Assembly (NCBI GenBank): GCA_026027325.1
Contig: JAMSLZ010000003.1
Coordinates: forward strand, 1,302,001 to 1,366,000
Direction of reading: 5' to 3'
Source of the DNA: Actinomucor elegans
Lineage: Eukaryota; Mucoromycota; Mucoromycetes; Mucorales; Mucoraceae
Length of the DNA stretch: 64,000 nt
The notes under the pieces are model-generated. The model did not search any database and had not been told where the DNA came from. It saw only the letters and a program-made list of their open reading frames with translations. This document shows positions 14,208-26,679 of this stretch, in pieces. The position numbers and the translations under genes were made by a program. Positions within the stretch are counted from its first letter, which is position 1. The number at the start of each line of letters is the position of its first letter.

Positions 14208-17200
14208 ATGACGGACATTATGGACGATAGTTATAGAATGGCGGAAAATGGTAAAAGCATACCATATATTTCGTTGATAATGCATTACTAAAGCTCTTGA
14301 TTAGAATACTTTCTTCCTGAAGGTGAAGAAATGTATGATGACGAGCCCATCACGTAGGTGTTCCAACGCGATTGTTTCGATAAAACATGCGAATCTAACC
14401 TGATTATAGCCAAGAAGATTGCTGGACTGTCATTTCTTCCTTCTTTGAAGAGAAAGGTCTTGTAAGACAGCAGTTGGATTCGTTTGATGAATTTGTACAA
14501 AACACAATGCAGGAACTAGTCGATGAAAACTCGAATCTAGTGCTTCAACACGTTGGAGGAGATGGTGACGTGACAGTGAGTATCAAATAAAACCTGTATA
14601 GGGTTAGCTTAATTAATCTTGTTCATTTAGAAACGATATATTATCGATTTTGGGCAAATTTATCTGTCAAAACCAACAATGACTGAAGCTGATGGTAGTA
14701 CGCAACCTATGTTTCCTCAAGAGGCGCGTATTCGTAATTTAACGTGAGTTTTTGTGGTTTGATGGCTGTACCCATTGCTAACTGGTGGTATAGATATGCA
14801 TCACCTCTCTATGTGGATATGAGCAAGCGTACACAGATTGCCACACCATATGATCCCAACAATCCCAACAGAAATCCCAACGATCTCTTTCAGGACGAGA
14901 ATGGATCAGAACATCCACCCATGACCAAAGTATTCATTGGAAAGGTAAATTGTCACCTAATAATGGTTAGAGTATCATCATTAACTTCTATATAGGTTCC
15001 TATCATGTTGAGGTCTACTTACTGTATTCTTCATGATATGCCTGAAAGCTCAATGCACGAATTAAACGAATGTTCATTTGATATGGGCGGTTACTTTGTT
15101 ATTAACGGTTCTGAAAAAGTATTGATTGCTCAAGAACGTATGGCTACCAACACTGTCTATGTCTTTTCCAAAGCCCCTCCTTCCAACTTTCAGTATACTG
15201 CCGAGATTAGATCACAGCCTGAAAAGGGTTCCAAGAACGCGTCTCCATTATTCATCAAAATGATGAGAGCTTCAGCCGAACGTGGCTCTTCAGGTCAATG
15301 TATTCGTGCTGCTCTACCTTACATTCGTTCCGAAGTTCCTATTGTTATTGTATTCCGTGCTTTGGGTCAAGTTTCCGATAGAGACGTCTTGGAACATATA
15401 TGTTATGATCGCAATGATTATGAAATGTTGGAGTTATTGAAACCATCCATTGAAGAAGCTTTTGTTATCCAAGATCACGATGTTGCTTTGGATTTCATTG
15501 GTAAAAGAGGAACTACCGTTGGTGCTACTCGCGAAAGACGTATCAAATATGCTTCAGAGATTCTTCAAAAAGAATTATTGCCTCACGTAGGTACTGCCTA
15601 CAAGACAGAGACCCGTAAATCATACTTTTTCGGTTACATGATCCATCGTCTGTTACTAGCTGCATTGGAACGTCGTGAATTGGATGATCGTGATCATTAT
15701 GGTAAAAAACGTATGGATCTTGCTGGCCCTTTGATGGCCGGTTTGTTTAGATTATTATTCAAAAAGTTGACCAAGGATGTGGCCAAGTACTTGCAAAAGT
15801 GTATTGAATCAAGCAGAGAGTTCAACTTGACTTTGGCTGTCAAATCCAATACAATCACTAACGGTTTAAAGTACTCTTTGGCTACTGGTAATTGGGGTGA
15901 TCAAAAGAAGGCAATGCAGGCTCGTGCTGGTGTATCTCAAGTCTTGAACAGATATACGTTTGCCTCTACACTGTCCCATTTGCGTCGTTGTAATACACCA
16001 ATCGGCCGTGATGGTAAGATTGCTAAACCACGTCAATTGCACAATACACATTGGGGTCTTGTTTGTCCTGCTGAAACGCCCGAAGGTCAAGCGTGTGGTC
16101 TCGTCAAAAATTTAGCTTTAATGTCTTATATCTCAGTCGGTTCATCCGCTACACCTTTAATCATGTTTTTGGAAGAATGGGCTATGGAGAATTTGGAAGA
16201 GCTCAGTGCTACTAGTATCGCAGATGCTACCAAGGTCTTTGTTAATGGTGTTTGGATTGGTATCCATCGTGATCCTGGAGAACTGATTAATTCTCTCAAG
16301 CAAATGAGACGTTCTGTTGATATCTCACCCGAAGTCAGTATTGTTCGTGATATTCGTGAAAAGGAACTGAGAATGTATACGGATGCTGGTCGTTGCTGTA
16401 GACCTCTTTTCTTGGTTGAAAACCAACAATTGAAGTTGAACCGTGATCATATCATGCGTATTCAAGATGTAGACGATGAATATGGCTGGCAAAACATGAT
16501 TGCTGATGGTATTGTTGAATACGTGGATGCCGATGAAGAAGAAACTGCCATGATTTGTATGACTCCAGAAGATTTAGCAGAATCCCGAATGACAGCTCAG
16601 TATGGTGCTCCTCTTCAAGAGACTCGTGATTTAGCTAGTCGTGTTAAGTCTCAAACTGGTAGCTACTCTCATACATGGACTCACTGTGAGATTCATCCCA
16701 GTATGATTCTCGGTATTTGTGCTAGTATCATTCCTTTCCCTGATCATAATCAATCGCCTCGTAACACCTACCAATCTGCTATGGGTAAGCAAGCTATGGG
16801 TGTCTACCTGACCAATTTCCAAACCCGTATGGATACACTGGCCAATATTCTCTACTACCCTCAAAAACCTTTAACTACTACTCGTTCCATGGAGTTCTTG
16901 CGTTTCAGAGAATTGCCTGCTGGTCAAAATGCTATAGTCGCTATTCTATGTTACTCTGGTTATAACCAAGAAGATTCCGTTATCATGAATCAAAGTAGTA
17001 TTGATCGTGGTCTTTTTAGATCCTTGTTCTTCCGTACGTATATGGATGCTGAGAAGAAGGCAGGTATGATGTTTATGGAAGAGTTTGAAAAGCCCACGCG
17101 TGATACCACTTTGCGATTGAAGCATGGTACATATGAAAAGCTAGAAGAGGATGGTTTGATCGCTCCTGGCACCCGTGTTTCTGGTGATGATATTATTATT

Positions 17201-18177
17201 GGTAAAACAGCGCCTATTCCAGCTGATTCTGAAGAATTGGGTCAAAGAACCACTACACATAACAAGCGTGATGCTTCTACACCTTTGAGATCAACCGAGA
17301 CAGGTATTGTTGACCAAGTCATGTTAACTACCAACCAAGATGGTTTGAAGTTTGTCAAAGTGCGTGTCCGTTCTACCCGTGTGCCTCAAATGGGTGACAA
17401 GTTTGCTTCTCGTCACGGTCAAAAGGGTACTATTGGTATGACTTACCGTCAAGAAGACTTCCCATTCTCTGCTGAAGGTATTACACCCGATTTGATTATC
17501 AATCCTCACGCTATTCCCTCTCGTATGACTATTGGTCATATGATTGAATGTTTGCTCGGTAAGGTATCTACACTGACAGGTAATGAAGGTGATGCTACAC
17601 CTTTCACAGATGTCACTGTAGAAGCAATTTCACAGGCACTTCAGGCACAAGGATATCAATCGCGTGGTTTCGAAGTTATGTACAATGGTTTTACAGGCCG
17701 TAAATTGAATGTCCAAGTCTTTTTGGGTCCTACTTATTATCAGCGTTTGAAGCACATGGTGGATGACAAGATTCACAGTAGAGCAAGAGGTCCAGTACAA
17801 ATCTTAACCAGACAGCCTGTAGAAGGTCGTTCAAGAGACGGTGGTCTCCGTTTCGGTGAAATGGAAAGAGATTGGTAAGTTTTCTGAAAACTTAGATTTA
17901 TTGCAGTACTAACCCAATGAACAGTATGATCAGTCACGGTGTTGCACAGTTCTTGAAAGAACGTTTGTTTGATGCTTCTGATGCCTATCGTGTTCATGTT
18001 TGTGATATCTGTGGTTTAATGGCTATTGCCAACTTGAAGAAGAATAATTTTGAGTGTCGAGCATGTAAAAACAAGACTAGAATCTCACAGATTCATATTC
18101 CTTATGCTTGTAAACTGTTATTCCAAGAACTCATGGCTATGAATATTGCACCTCGTATGTTTGTAGATGCCGATTAA
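14208..18177 (+). CDS. RPB2: DNA-directed RNA polymerase II second-largest subunit RPB2
   Basis: Catalytic-core subunit of nuclear RNA polymerase II. Exons 14208-14250, 14305-14353, 14410-14575, 14631-14743, 14794-14944, 14996-17874, 17925-18177; total 3,654 nt, 1,217 aa, matching yeast Rpb2 in length. Diagnostic motifs: [20 protein letters not shown] at the N-terminus; [30 protein letters not shown]; and a C-terminal zinc site (CDICG...CRACKNK). Five introns crowd the first 800 bases and a single one lies near the 3' end, leaving one 2.9-kb exon, a 5'-biased pattern. In the ~1 kb just inside the long exon the codon choice looks optimised (CGT, GGT, AAG), fitting high expression. It converges on the ULP1-like gene with 88 bp between stops. 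Confidence 0.98.
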
Positions 18178-18265
18178 ATACTCTTATATATATATTATAC
18201 ACCTTAAAACTTCCACTTTACATATAAAAAAAAAACTATATAAAAATCTCATTTATTTACATTTG

Positions 18266-19617
18266 TTATATTGCTTTATTATAAATATTCAAAGCAATTC
18301 TACGTCTGATTACTTCCATATCTTGTTGTGAAAAGCTAAATGGTTTCTGACTTGATAATCTTTCAGCAAATGTACAGGTGAAGGCACCACAATCGGACAT
18401 ATTTCCTTGACGTGGAATATCCTTTGGCGTTTCCTTTCTCCAATCAGACGTATCAAATGGTATCTTTTTCTTATCCATATGCTCTTCTTCCAAGTACTTC
18501 AGAAATAACGCCAATGTATGATCGTGATTTCCACCTAAAGAATCATAGACTGATACTATCTTATTTTTCATATCAATCACGCCCAAAACCCAATGATACG
18601 ATTGATTGATTGGTATAAATAACAGATCTTTTTCAAACACATCAACCTACAACGAATCCATTAGCTCTGTTACTAGGAATAATTAATGGACTTTTTATTT
18701 TATTTTTACCCTCTTTGTCCATCTCTTCACTCTGGCATAGCCTTGGTCTCGTAATGTAGAACAAAAGAATGTATTAAAGCAGTGAAGTGAAGGCATACCT
18801 TTAGTTTTACTAGCACGATCTGATAACAGTTCAAAATAGAAATTGACAATTTCATCATTTAACCAAGTTTCGGGATAAAGTCGATAAATATCTGTATAAC
18901 TGACAGTAGTTTTGTTGAATTGTGATAATTGACCTGATTGTCCTTTTCGAAATAAACGTTCCACGATCAGATTCTCTTCTTCTGTCAGTGGTTGAACTTT
19001 GTGCTCGAATGAAGGTATTGCTGCTGATTTAAATCGTTCTGCGAATTGCTGGTTGGTTAGACGCGATGCAATACGAGTCTTTTAAAAGAAAACGAGGTTA
19101 ATATATCATTTCATAAACGAAAAGAAATATTTACATCGAGGATATCTTTCTTGATATTCAGTAACTATAACAAGTCAATGTACATATTAGCTTCTTTTTT
19201 TTTTTGCTGTTTTGTTCATTAAAGAGCAACAGTCAAACCTCTGTCTTGTTATCATTTATCTGCTCTTCTTGCTCTGAGCTCACAGAAAGATCTTGTAACT
19301 TTTGTAGGATGGAGTCAAATGTGTCTGATTTATCTTCTGCAACGGATTTTGCATTTTCTGGAGAAGGTGTTCCTGATTTTGTTGGGGTAGACGCTGAAGA
19401 CATGTTTTTGAATAATGAGCTAAAGTTATGGAAATGGCGTGGTATATAGATCTGTGGAGCCTTTTGTTTGAAATTATCTTTCATGGAAACTAGCAATTAG
19501 TTTTCCAAACAGCATTGGAAACATGCATAGAACTATATTACCGCTTTTTAGTTTCTTGTTGTATTGTGGAAGGTAGAAATCGACAGGCGTTGGTCTGGCA
19601 AGATCTTTAGTCCTCAT
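18266..19617 (-). CDS. ULP1: ULP1/SENP-type cysteine protease (C48 family)
   Basis: SUMO-processing or deconjugating protease. Exons from the 3' end: 18266-18646 and 18710 up to about 19078; an internal 30-nt exon encoding LLNIKKDILD (about 19136-19165); about 19233-19487; and a further 5' exon ending near 19543. The C48 catalytic triad is visible: HWVLGVID (His), the Asp in SVYDSLGG, and QGNMSDCGAFTC (oxyanion Gln and nucleophile Cys). The conserved WLNDEIVNFYFELL precedes it. The protease domain is intact and C-terminal, as in Ulp1; the N-terminal part is low complexity. I chose ATG 19617 (MRTKDLARP) because no upstream ATG joins this frame cleanly; an additional 5' exon is possible. It shares a short divergent promoter region with the MAK32-like gene. 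Confidence 0.85.
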
Positions 19618-19795
19618 TTGAGAAACTGGGAGAGTGAATAAAGAAAGAGCTGTCTCTAAAGCAAAAGTAGAGTCTGTTTGTATTTCGTTTAGATCTCCGA
19701 TATAGTTACAGGTCACCAATCAAAATGAAATAAAATTAAGGGCAGGTCGCATTCAACTTGAATATCATACTGTAGCAAGAAGAGGTTCTTTTTTC

Positions 19796-20961
19796 ATGAC
19801 GAAAACTTTACCCAGCTTTGCTTCCATTGGTAGTCTAATTATTGACGATATTATATTTCAGAATGGTGAAAAAACACACGACATACTAGGCGGTGGTGGA
19901 GTATTTGCAATCTACGGTATGACTCCTGAAACCCATTTGCTATCTTTGTTAATCACAAAAGACATCCATATAGGAATGAGAGTATGGCAACCAAATGAAC
20001 AATCTCATAATGTAGGTTACATTATTCATAAAGGTTTCGATTACCCAAAGGAAATCGATAACCAGATCAATAAACTAGACCTCTCCTTGATCTCTATCTA
20101 TCATGCGGATAAACATACAACAAGAGGACTAAATACGTTTAGCGAAAATGAACACCGAGAATTTGAGTATATTCACCCTATTATTCGCACTACAGCCGCT
20201 GATTTTCCAGACGCTTGGATTGAATCGATTCGGGTTTTGCATTTGATTTCTTCTCCAGAAAGAGCTCATGAAATTATTGATCAGTGGCAAAAGAGAGAAG
20301 AACAGTTACGGGTTAAGGAAAAGACATGTTTTTTATGGGAACCCTTACCTTGGTCGTGTTTGCCAGAGGTAGGTCAAATTTAGCGAACCTCCTAAGCATA
20401 TGCTAACTGCAACTGTCAAAATAGAACTTGCAACATATCTATAATGCATCGCATAAAGTAGATATCATCACACCCAATCATGAAGAACTAGCAGATATGC
20501 AAGGTCTAAAATTTTCCGATGTGCTAACACAACATAACAATAATTTTAAACAAGCGGTCGAATACTGTGGCCGGAAGCTTTTGGAAGGTGGTTTAACAAC
20601 GTGCAAAGCATTAGTCGTGCGAGCAAGTAAATACGGTGCCATGGTTATCTCCTACAGCAATCCAACGGCAATACATTGGGTACCAGCCTATTGGAACTGG
20701 AAAAAGGATGGAGAGCACGTTATTGACGTAACAGGTGCAGGCAATGCGTTTTGTGGTGGTTTTTCGGTTGGCTGGATAGAGACCCATGGTGATCCTGTAG
20801 AATCGGCCCGTTATGGTGCTGTATCTGCTAGTTACGCGGTTGAGCAATTGGGCGCACCCGTCTTTTCTTTTGGTAGCGATGGAAAAGAGCAGTGGAATCA
20901 GGGACCATCGCCAAAAGAAAGGTTGGATGCCCTAAAGAAGAGTAACTGTATATTTGAATAA
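19796..20961 (+). CDS. MAK32-like PfkB-family protein
   Basis: Sugar-kinase-fold protein resembling fungal Mak32. Exons 19796-20368 and 20425-20961; 1,110 nt, 369 aa. The N-terminus has the PfkB start (ASIGSLIIDDI, then a glycine-rich DILGGGGVFA). The middle has the PNHEE motif (DIITPNHEELADM) typical of nucleotide-binding ribokinase-fold proteins. The C-terminus carries the anion-hole motif as DVTGAGNAFCGGF, with Asn where active kinases have the catalytic Asp (GAGD). Loss of that Asp is seen directly; by family knowledge it predicts weak or no kinase activity. The start ATG follows a 178-bp region shared with the divergent ULP1-like gene. The physiological substrate is unknown. Confidence 0.85.
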
Positions 20962-21331
20962 AATACAATCGTTCCAATGGCGTGTATTGTAAATTATAAA
21001 ACTCTTGCTGGTTATATAAAACTTCATTACAGAAGTCATAATACATTGCATACATGTTTTTGGAGGTTATTGATGATTATTGATAGGCTGGCTTTTCTTT
21101 GATGTTCCATTTCTCCAATTTGATTTTTTTTTTTTCCAAAGTGGGCGTTCTTGACCCAGTTACATTTACGCGTAAACTCCTCCCATCGTTTATATCACAT
21201 CAACACAATCCTAGTTTATCAAGCGTTTTGGATTCATAGGTAATTTTGAAGGTTTCAAACATAAAGACATTATAGTTAAAAGGAAGACGTTTAATGAGAA
21301 ATAGGTGTACCAATGGGAAGAGGCAATCTGG
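20962..21331. other. Short intergenic region between convergent genes
   Basis: 3' flanks of the MAK32-like gene (+) and the OCIA-like candidate (-). It holds a 13-base T run at 21125-21137 and no supported gene. Confidence 0.4.
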
Positions 21332-21783
21332 TTAAGTAAGGTCTTCTTTATCGTTGTGCTGTTTCTTTATCTCTTCTGTTTGGATATGCTCCATGGCCTG
21401 CAAAAAGCCGTACGTTTTTTCACAATGAACGTACGTGTATCTAGCTGAAACATAACCCCCAATACCTGAAGCGCCTATTAAGAAATACAGTTGTATATAT
21501 ATGCTCTATGAATTCTACATGTAAAGGTTTACCTAAAGCCGAAAACAAGGCTTGGTTCTTGTCCAATCCAAACCTTCGAGCCAGAGGTACTTTATAGAGA
21601 TAATCAGTCAACTATTGATATTATTCACATCCGTAATATCGTCTACGTTACATGTCACTAATCCTGTTACAACTGTATAACTATATGTTAGTTGTGTTTT
21701 ATAATCAGATACAGCAACGTACTAGCTACATAAACGCCTGTTTTATTCGCATTCTGTTGGCAAAGTCTCGGCAATATCCATTC
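21332..21783 (-). CDS. Probable small multi-exon gene, OCIA-domain-like (N-terminus unresolved)
   Basis: Two exons are well supported: 21533-21611 and 21332-21474, separated by a GTAAAC...TAG intron (21475-21532) that preserves phase. Together they read YLYKVPLARRFGLDKNQ, then ALFSALGASGIGG, then YVSARYTYVHCEKTY, then an acidic/basic tail ending at TAA 21332. A Gly-rich hydrophobic segment followed by a YxxxC-like motif and a charged tail resembles OCIA-domain proteins (small mitochondrial/endosomal membrane proteins); this is a pattern match made by eye. An upstream open segment (21723-21783, containing LCQQNANKTGVYVA) probably belongs to the same gene. The exons linking it are short and the start codon is not resolved. 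It was missed as an ORF because each exon is below 50 codons. Confidence 0.42.
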
Positions 21784-22856
21784 CTACGGTAGCTGTAAGT
21801 ACAAAACGGAGGTGTATACCAAGATGGTTCTTCAGATACTTGCAGGATGTTCTTGTGCTATTCCTTGTTGTATTCTAGACATATTTGAAAAAGATATAAT
21901 TGAGAAACAAAAGACGTAATTAATAATCATGCGAATTTAGTAGAGAACGTTTCTTTTTCGAACCCAGTGAAAACTGTTTAGGAATTCGGTAAGAGGACTC
22001 TATAAAGGATAGGACGAAGATAACACCGTATCATATGTAATATACATTCCTTCATGAGACCTATTCACTTCTTCCATTATCACATGCTCTATGTTTGATT
22101 ATATAACTTCATGTCTTCGAAAACTGACACAAAAGAATTTCATATACAAGATCTGTCGATTATAAGCTAGATCTAACGATCTATACAATTTTCTCTCCAT
22201 TCCACTCAAATGTCGCATCTGATAAATAACTCTTACTTAAAACAAGAAGCTTGGTATGATCAACTCTTTTGCTTAGTTATAATGTGATAATTTTGTTTTA
22301 TTAATAGATAGTAGAACAGTGAAAATACCTTCCTTGTGGCGGTTTACATTTTTTCCATGCTTAAGATTTTTATTCTGAAAAATTTATATAAGGCAATGGC
22401 TTGATTCTGATCTTCTTATAATTTATATACAAGTATGTATTTAATCCAAGTTCTACATTTGCATTTGATAATGACAGAACGTAAGAATATACACCTTTTT
22501 CTCTATAAACAAATTCAATGTGTATTATAAACCATATTATTAATATGTCAACTTTATTGTTTTAGAAAAATGTCATCTTTTCTGCCCCTCCAGGTTTCAA
22601 TTCAGCAAAGAGAACAATCACTAACAGTCAATGAGGCCTATATTCAAAATATTTATTGTTATTTATCAATGTCTGATACTTGCACGGTTACCACAAGAGT
22701 TAGTTCATTATGTAATAGGAAAGAGTTACGGTCTATGAATTCTCCAGAATTCAAAGCAATATCTTCAATACCTTGGCTCATCATTGATTTATATACATAA
22801 ATGTTACCGGCATAATTTGTGGTCAGCTTTCTTTATCAATTAATATGATTCAGCCA

Positions 22857-22893
<37 letters not shown>

Positions 22894-23387
22894 GAGATGC
22901 TTCAGTATGTCAATAGTTACATTTTTGCAACTACCAGTACTTACCTAAAGCGTAAAAACTCATTATAACTTTACGCAAGGTAGTTCAAACTACCTTGAGT
23001 GTTGCATATATTTATTAATTATATGCTGCCTTGAGTAAATAGATCAAATGGAAAACAACGTTTGCATAATGCACGAATGAGTTTAGCCACAGCTTGATGA
23101 GATATATTCACGTTCAAATGCCGCTACTCATTCTCCGGGTGACGTAAATTCTGCCCCTGCTCGGTACTGTTCAAGGTCACGTTTTTTTAATTCTCGGCCA
23201 GCAATTCGAATGTGGACTTTGGATTGTACTGCCTATAGTGAAGCTGAACAAGGGGACCCGCCCACTGATACTATTATTCTGTTTCTTTATTTTTAAACTG
23301 TAAGAGCCAATTTCGACATTTGGTACCATTTGACTTATTTTATCTAATTCAGTTCACCCCTCTCCACTTTTTGTACTAATAGTTAAG
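21784..23387. other. Noncoding interval with poly(A) tract, upstream of ATP4
   Basis: No recognised gene; the open frame at 22570-22800 has no supporting motif. It includes a dispersed-repeat fragment near 22207-22235 (AAATGTCGCATCTGAT), a 34-base A run at 22858-22891, and the ATP4 promoter region. Confidence 0.4.
22858..22891. repeat. Poly(A) tract, 34 nt
   Basis: Uninterrupted run of A in intergenic DNA. It could be the 3' tail of a retroposed sequence or simple slippage; no flanking element is recognisable. Confidence 0.9.
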
Positions 23388-24335
23388 ATGGCTTTCCGTT
23401 TGATTTCCAAGAACGCTGCAGCTGGTAATTATAAACCAAACAAAATTTTCTATCGATTTCATTGACACTTTATCATAGCTGCTCTCGTTGCTCGCCCTAC
23501 TTTGTTGAACGCTTCCCGTCAATCTTTGGGTGCTACTGCGTAAGCATTTTACTTCAATTTGTATTGCATTGTATTAATTTTTTTTTATTGTAACAGCGTC
23601 CGTCACTATACCACTCAAAAAGAAGGTACGCTCAACATTTCAACTTTATTTCGCGCATTGGATTTGAATTCTTTCAAATGATCCCCAATCATTAAACATG
23701 CAGAGTAATTGATCAATTTTTATATTGTAGTTGAACCCAAGGAAAAGGCCAACAGCATCATCAATGCTCTTCCCGGAAACTCTCTTGTTTCCAAAACTGG
23801 TTTCCTTACTTTGGGTACTGGTCTTGCCACCTTCATGATCTCCAAGGAAATCTACGTTTTCAATGAAGAAACTTTGGTTTTGGTTGCTTCTGCTGGTCTT
23901 TTGGGTGTCCTCTTAAAGTACCTCAGAGAACCTTTCAACAACATGGCCAACGACCACATTGGCCGTATCAAGAGCATTTTGGTTCAAGCTCGTGAGGATC
24001 ACAAGGCTGCTGTCAACGAACGTATTACTGAAGTTGGACAAATGAAGGATCTTGTTGAGGTCACCAAGGCTCTCTTCGAGGTCTCTCGTGAGACCGCTCA
24101 ATTGGAAGCCCAAGCTTTCAAGTTGAAGCAAGAAGTTGCTGTTGCTCAAGAAGTCAAGGCCACTTTGGACTCTTGGGTCCGTCATGAAGCCAGCGTTCGC
24201 GAACGTGAACAAAAGCAATTGGCTGCTTACTTGATTGAAAAGATCAACAAGGATTTGCAAGATCCCAAGATCCAACAACAAATTCTCGACCAAGCTATTA
24301 GTGATGTTCAAAGTAATGTTTTAATTGTTGTGTAA
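23388..24335 (+). CDS. ATP4: Mitochondrial F1Fo ATP synthase subunit b (ATP4)
   Basis: Peripheral-stalk subunit b of mitochondrial ATP synthase. Exons 23388-23424, 23479-23539, 23597-23625, 23731-24335; total 732 nt, 243 aa. The first three short exons encode a cleavable-type presequence rich in Arg/Ser/Ala and lacking acidic residues (MAFRLISKNAAAALVARP...). The last exon has two hydrophobic segments (TGFLTLGTGLATFMISKEIY and a following VLVASAGLLGVLL) and then a long charged helix rich in Glu, Gln, Lys and Arg, the stalk. Length and layout match the fungal family. Codon use in the last exon is strongly biased (AAG, GCT, CTC, ATC), as expected for an abundant protein. Confidence 0.93.
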
Positions 24336-25479
24336 TCAAAAAAAAAAGATTAGAACTAACATGTTTGTATTTAGGAATTGCCAAGACTCATTAGATTCCT
24401 TTTCTCTTCTTCACTACCTCTTCCTTTATGTTATCTTAAATAACAAATTTCTGTATATCGACTAAAAAGAAACTTCCAAGGCAATTCGTGGAAATAAAAC
24501 ATAAAAGACGTTTTGTAATAGATAAAGATAGCCGAAATGAAATGGGTTTAGCTAGTATATTCTTATATCCACGAGCACTTAAGAGAGATTTGTATCATTC
24601 AAGACATTTGATTGGCTTGTGAGGATTAGTTGTTAGGTTGTCTGTTTTGAGAATCAACTCAAGAAATTGAATTTGTCTTTTGTTCCTTTAATGTCATTCT
24701 GGCATAATAAAAACATTAGATATATCAAAAATATATTAGCGGCATTTGCATAGAATTGAATATATTTCAATAGCATAAGAATAACTATAGTGTTGCTATC
24801 TACATGTATCAATCTATGATGTTTTTTTCTGGTTTTATGATCAAAAGTTTAGTTTTTTGTATGAGAAAATATACAAATAAAGTGTAAGAAACTGCTCTCA
24901 TACTAAACGCTATGTTACTGGAATAACATTTTCTGTCAAGTTAACTGATTAAAGTGTTGCTCATCATATTTAAAGGACCTTCTGGTTGGACATCTGCATT
25001 TCAAAAGGGACAGATTTAAATACTTCATTGGTAGGCAAGATATAGATATATTCTGCAGGTTGTTTTTTTCAAGTTCATAATTTTTGTCTATTGCTTTAAA
25101 GTGACCTTGAAGTAATAGAAAAAGTATGCGTCCAACCAAATTTTCTTGATGTCGCTTGTGGCGGGTTACTTTACACATTTAATAATATAAACGATCCTTT
25201 AGCTTATCTATTCCTGATAAATGCACACTTTATCGACTTTCTAACTCTAGCTAATAAATAAAAACAATTAGGAAGAATAAACTATTAAATGCTTTTGAGC
25301 ATGGTAAATATATTTTGTTTTAGGAACCATACCTTAAAAACGACTTCTCGATGATGTAAACATAATCAAAGATTTAAAAAATTAATCCAAAGGAGTATTC
25401 AATCTGCGAAAAAAAAAAAATATTGTTTTTTTTGCGGCACAGCTTTAATTTTTTGTCTCTCTTTCTCTTTAGCATAAAC
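24336..25479. other. Noncoding interval
   Basis: ATP4 3' flank and TFIIE-beta promoter. An 80-codon open frame on the minus strand (24936-25178) has no recognisable motif and no convincing splice partners. I do not call it a gene. Confidence 0.4.
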
Positions 25480-26609
25480 ATGTCTCAACTCAATAATCAA
25501 TTAAAGAGTTTTAAAAAGTCATTTAAAGCCAATGCTGACGTTGTTGTGAAGCGTGCTGGCCAAACTGCACCCGTGAAAGAATCATATGCCTCAGGAACAA
25601 TAGCAAATAATACAAAGGCCTCTTTCGAAACCGGTCATGAATCAAAAAAGAGAAAGAAATCGACCGGTAGATTCAAACCATGATCAAAACCGATAGTCGT
25701 CATTGACACTTTTATTTCATAATAGTGTATTCGCAACCTGCAAATACTGGTACTGGTCACCATGCCATGAGTCAATTATATACAGTTATTCAGTTCTTAA
25801 AAGTAAAAATCAACACGCATGTTTTCGAGACTGTTGTACTTATAAATTATACTAGGACAGTGATGCGCCTCAGTCAGTCGTTAGCATCGCATCACGAACA
25901 AAAGTAGATATCACAAAAAATCAAGCATTATGGGATAAGCTGGTACATAACGACAAGATTGATTACGATCCAGTAAACAAGACTTTTGCATACAAAGTAA
26001 GCCAGCTCTCTTTGATCAATCAGTCGTTTTAACAAGGTATTTTATTAGCCTACATACCAAATTAGAAGTAAGGAGGATCTGCTGGTGCTATTAATTTCAA
26101 AGAAAAAAGAAGGTGGTATGGATTTCAAAGATCTCAAAGACTCTTATTCCAAGTTGAGCAGTGCAGTTGAAGAGCTGGCTTCTGAGGGACAGATCTTGGT
26201 TGTGAGAAACAAAGACGGCAATCCTCGAGTCTTATTTCATAATGATGCTCAATACAACACCACCATTGATCCTGGTAAAAGCGGCTAGTATTGATATAAG
26301 AGTCTGAAACTAATATTTGACTTTACGCTTTACAGAATTCAAAAAGATGTGGTCTGAGATACGTATTCCTGATGAGACAGACCTGCCCAAGGCACTGGAA
26401 ACAGCAGGATTAAAGACAATGGAAGTATTTGAAAAGAAGGTGACATCCGAGGTAAGAAATAAAACGATAGTTTTACTTTATTGTATTCACACATTCCCTA
26501 GTCCAAGCCAAAGAGATCAAAGACACGAAACAAGAGAATTAAGATCACCAATACTCATTTATCGCATATCGATTTGTCAAAGGATTATGTACCACAGAAC
26601 AAAAAATAA
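25480..26609 (+). CDS. TFA2: Transcription initiation factor IIE subunit beta (TFIIE-beta)
   Basis: Small subunit of general transcription factor TFIIE, which binds promoter DNA and helps recruit TFIIH. Six exons: 25480-25666, 25726-25802, 25856-25996, 26049-26274, 26336-26451, 26502-26609; total 855 nt, 284 aa, close to the 291 aa of human TFIIE-beta. It has the basic Ser-rich N-terminus, a winged-helix core (MSQLYTVIQFLK, then TKNQALWDKLVHNDKIDYDP), the second winged helix (GMDFKDLKDSYSKLSSAVEEL with ILVVRNKDGNPRVLF), a conserved FKKMWSEIRIPDE-type helix, and a basic C-terminal tail. The first donor lies inside an apparent stop-terminated frame. Choosing GTAGAT at 25667 restores the family core, which argues for that splice. 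PIG-Y starts 96 bp downstream on the same strand. Confidence 0.92.
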
Positions 26610-26637
26610 TAATATCTCTAATAAATCATTTCCTTTT

Positions 26638-26640
<3 letters not shown>

Positions 26641-26679
<39 letters not shown>
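26641..26679. repeat. Poly(T) tract, about 39 nt
   Basis: Nearly pure T run lying between the TFIIE-beta stop and the PIG-Y start codon, so it falls in a 96-bp intergenic space that must hold both a terminator and a promoter. Confidence 0.9.

Noticed and set aside
22570..22800. Open frame of 76 codons after ATP4-upstream repeats
   Set aside because: No motif, poor codon bias and no splice-supported extension; it lies in repeat-rich AT DNA.
24936..25178. 80-codon open frame on the minus strand
   Set aside because: Basic, Leu/Asn-rich translation with no recognised domain or plausible neighbouring exons; chance frame cannot be excluded.
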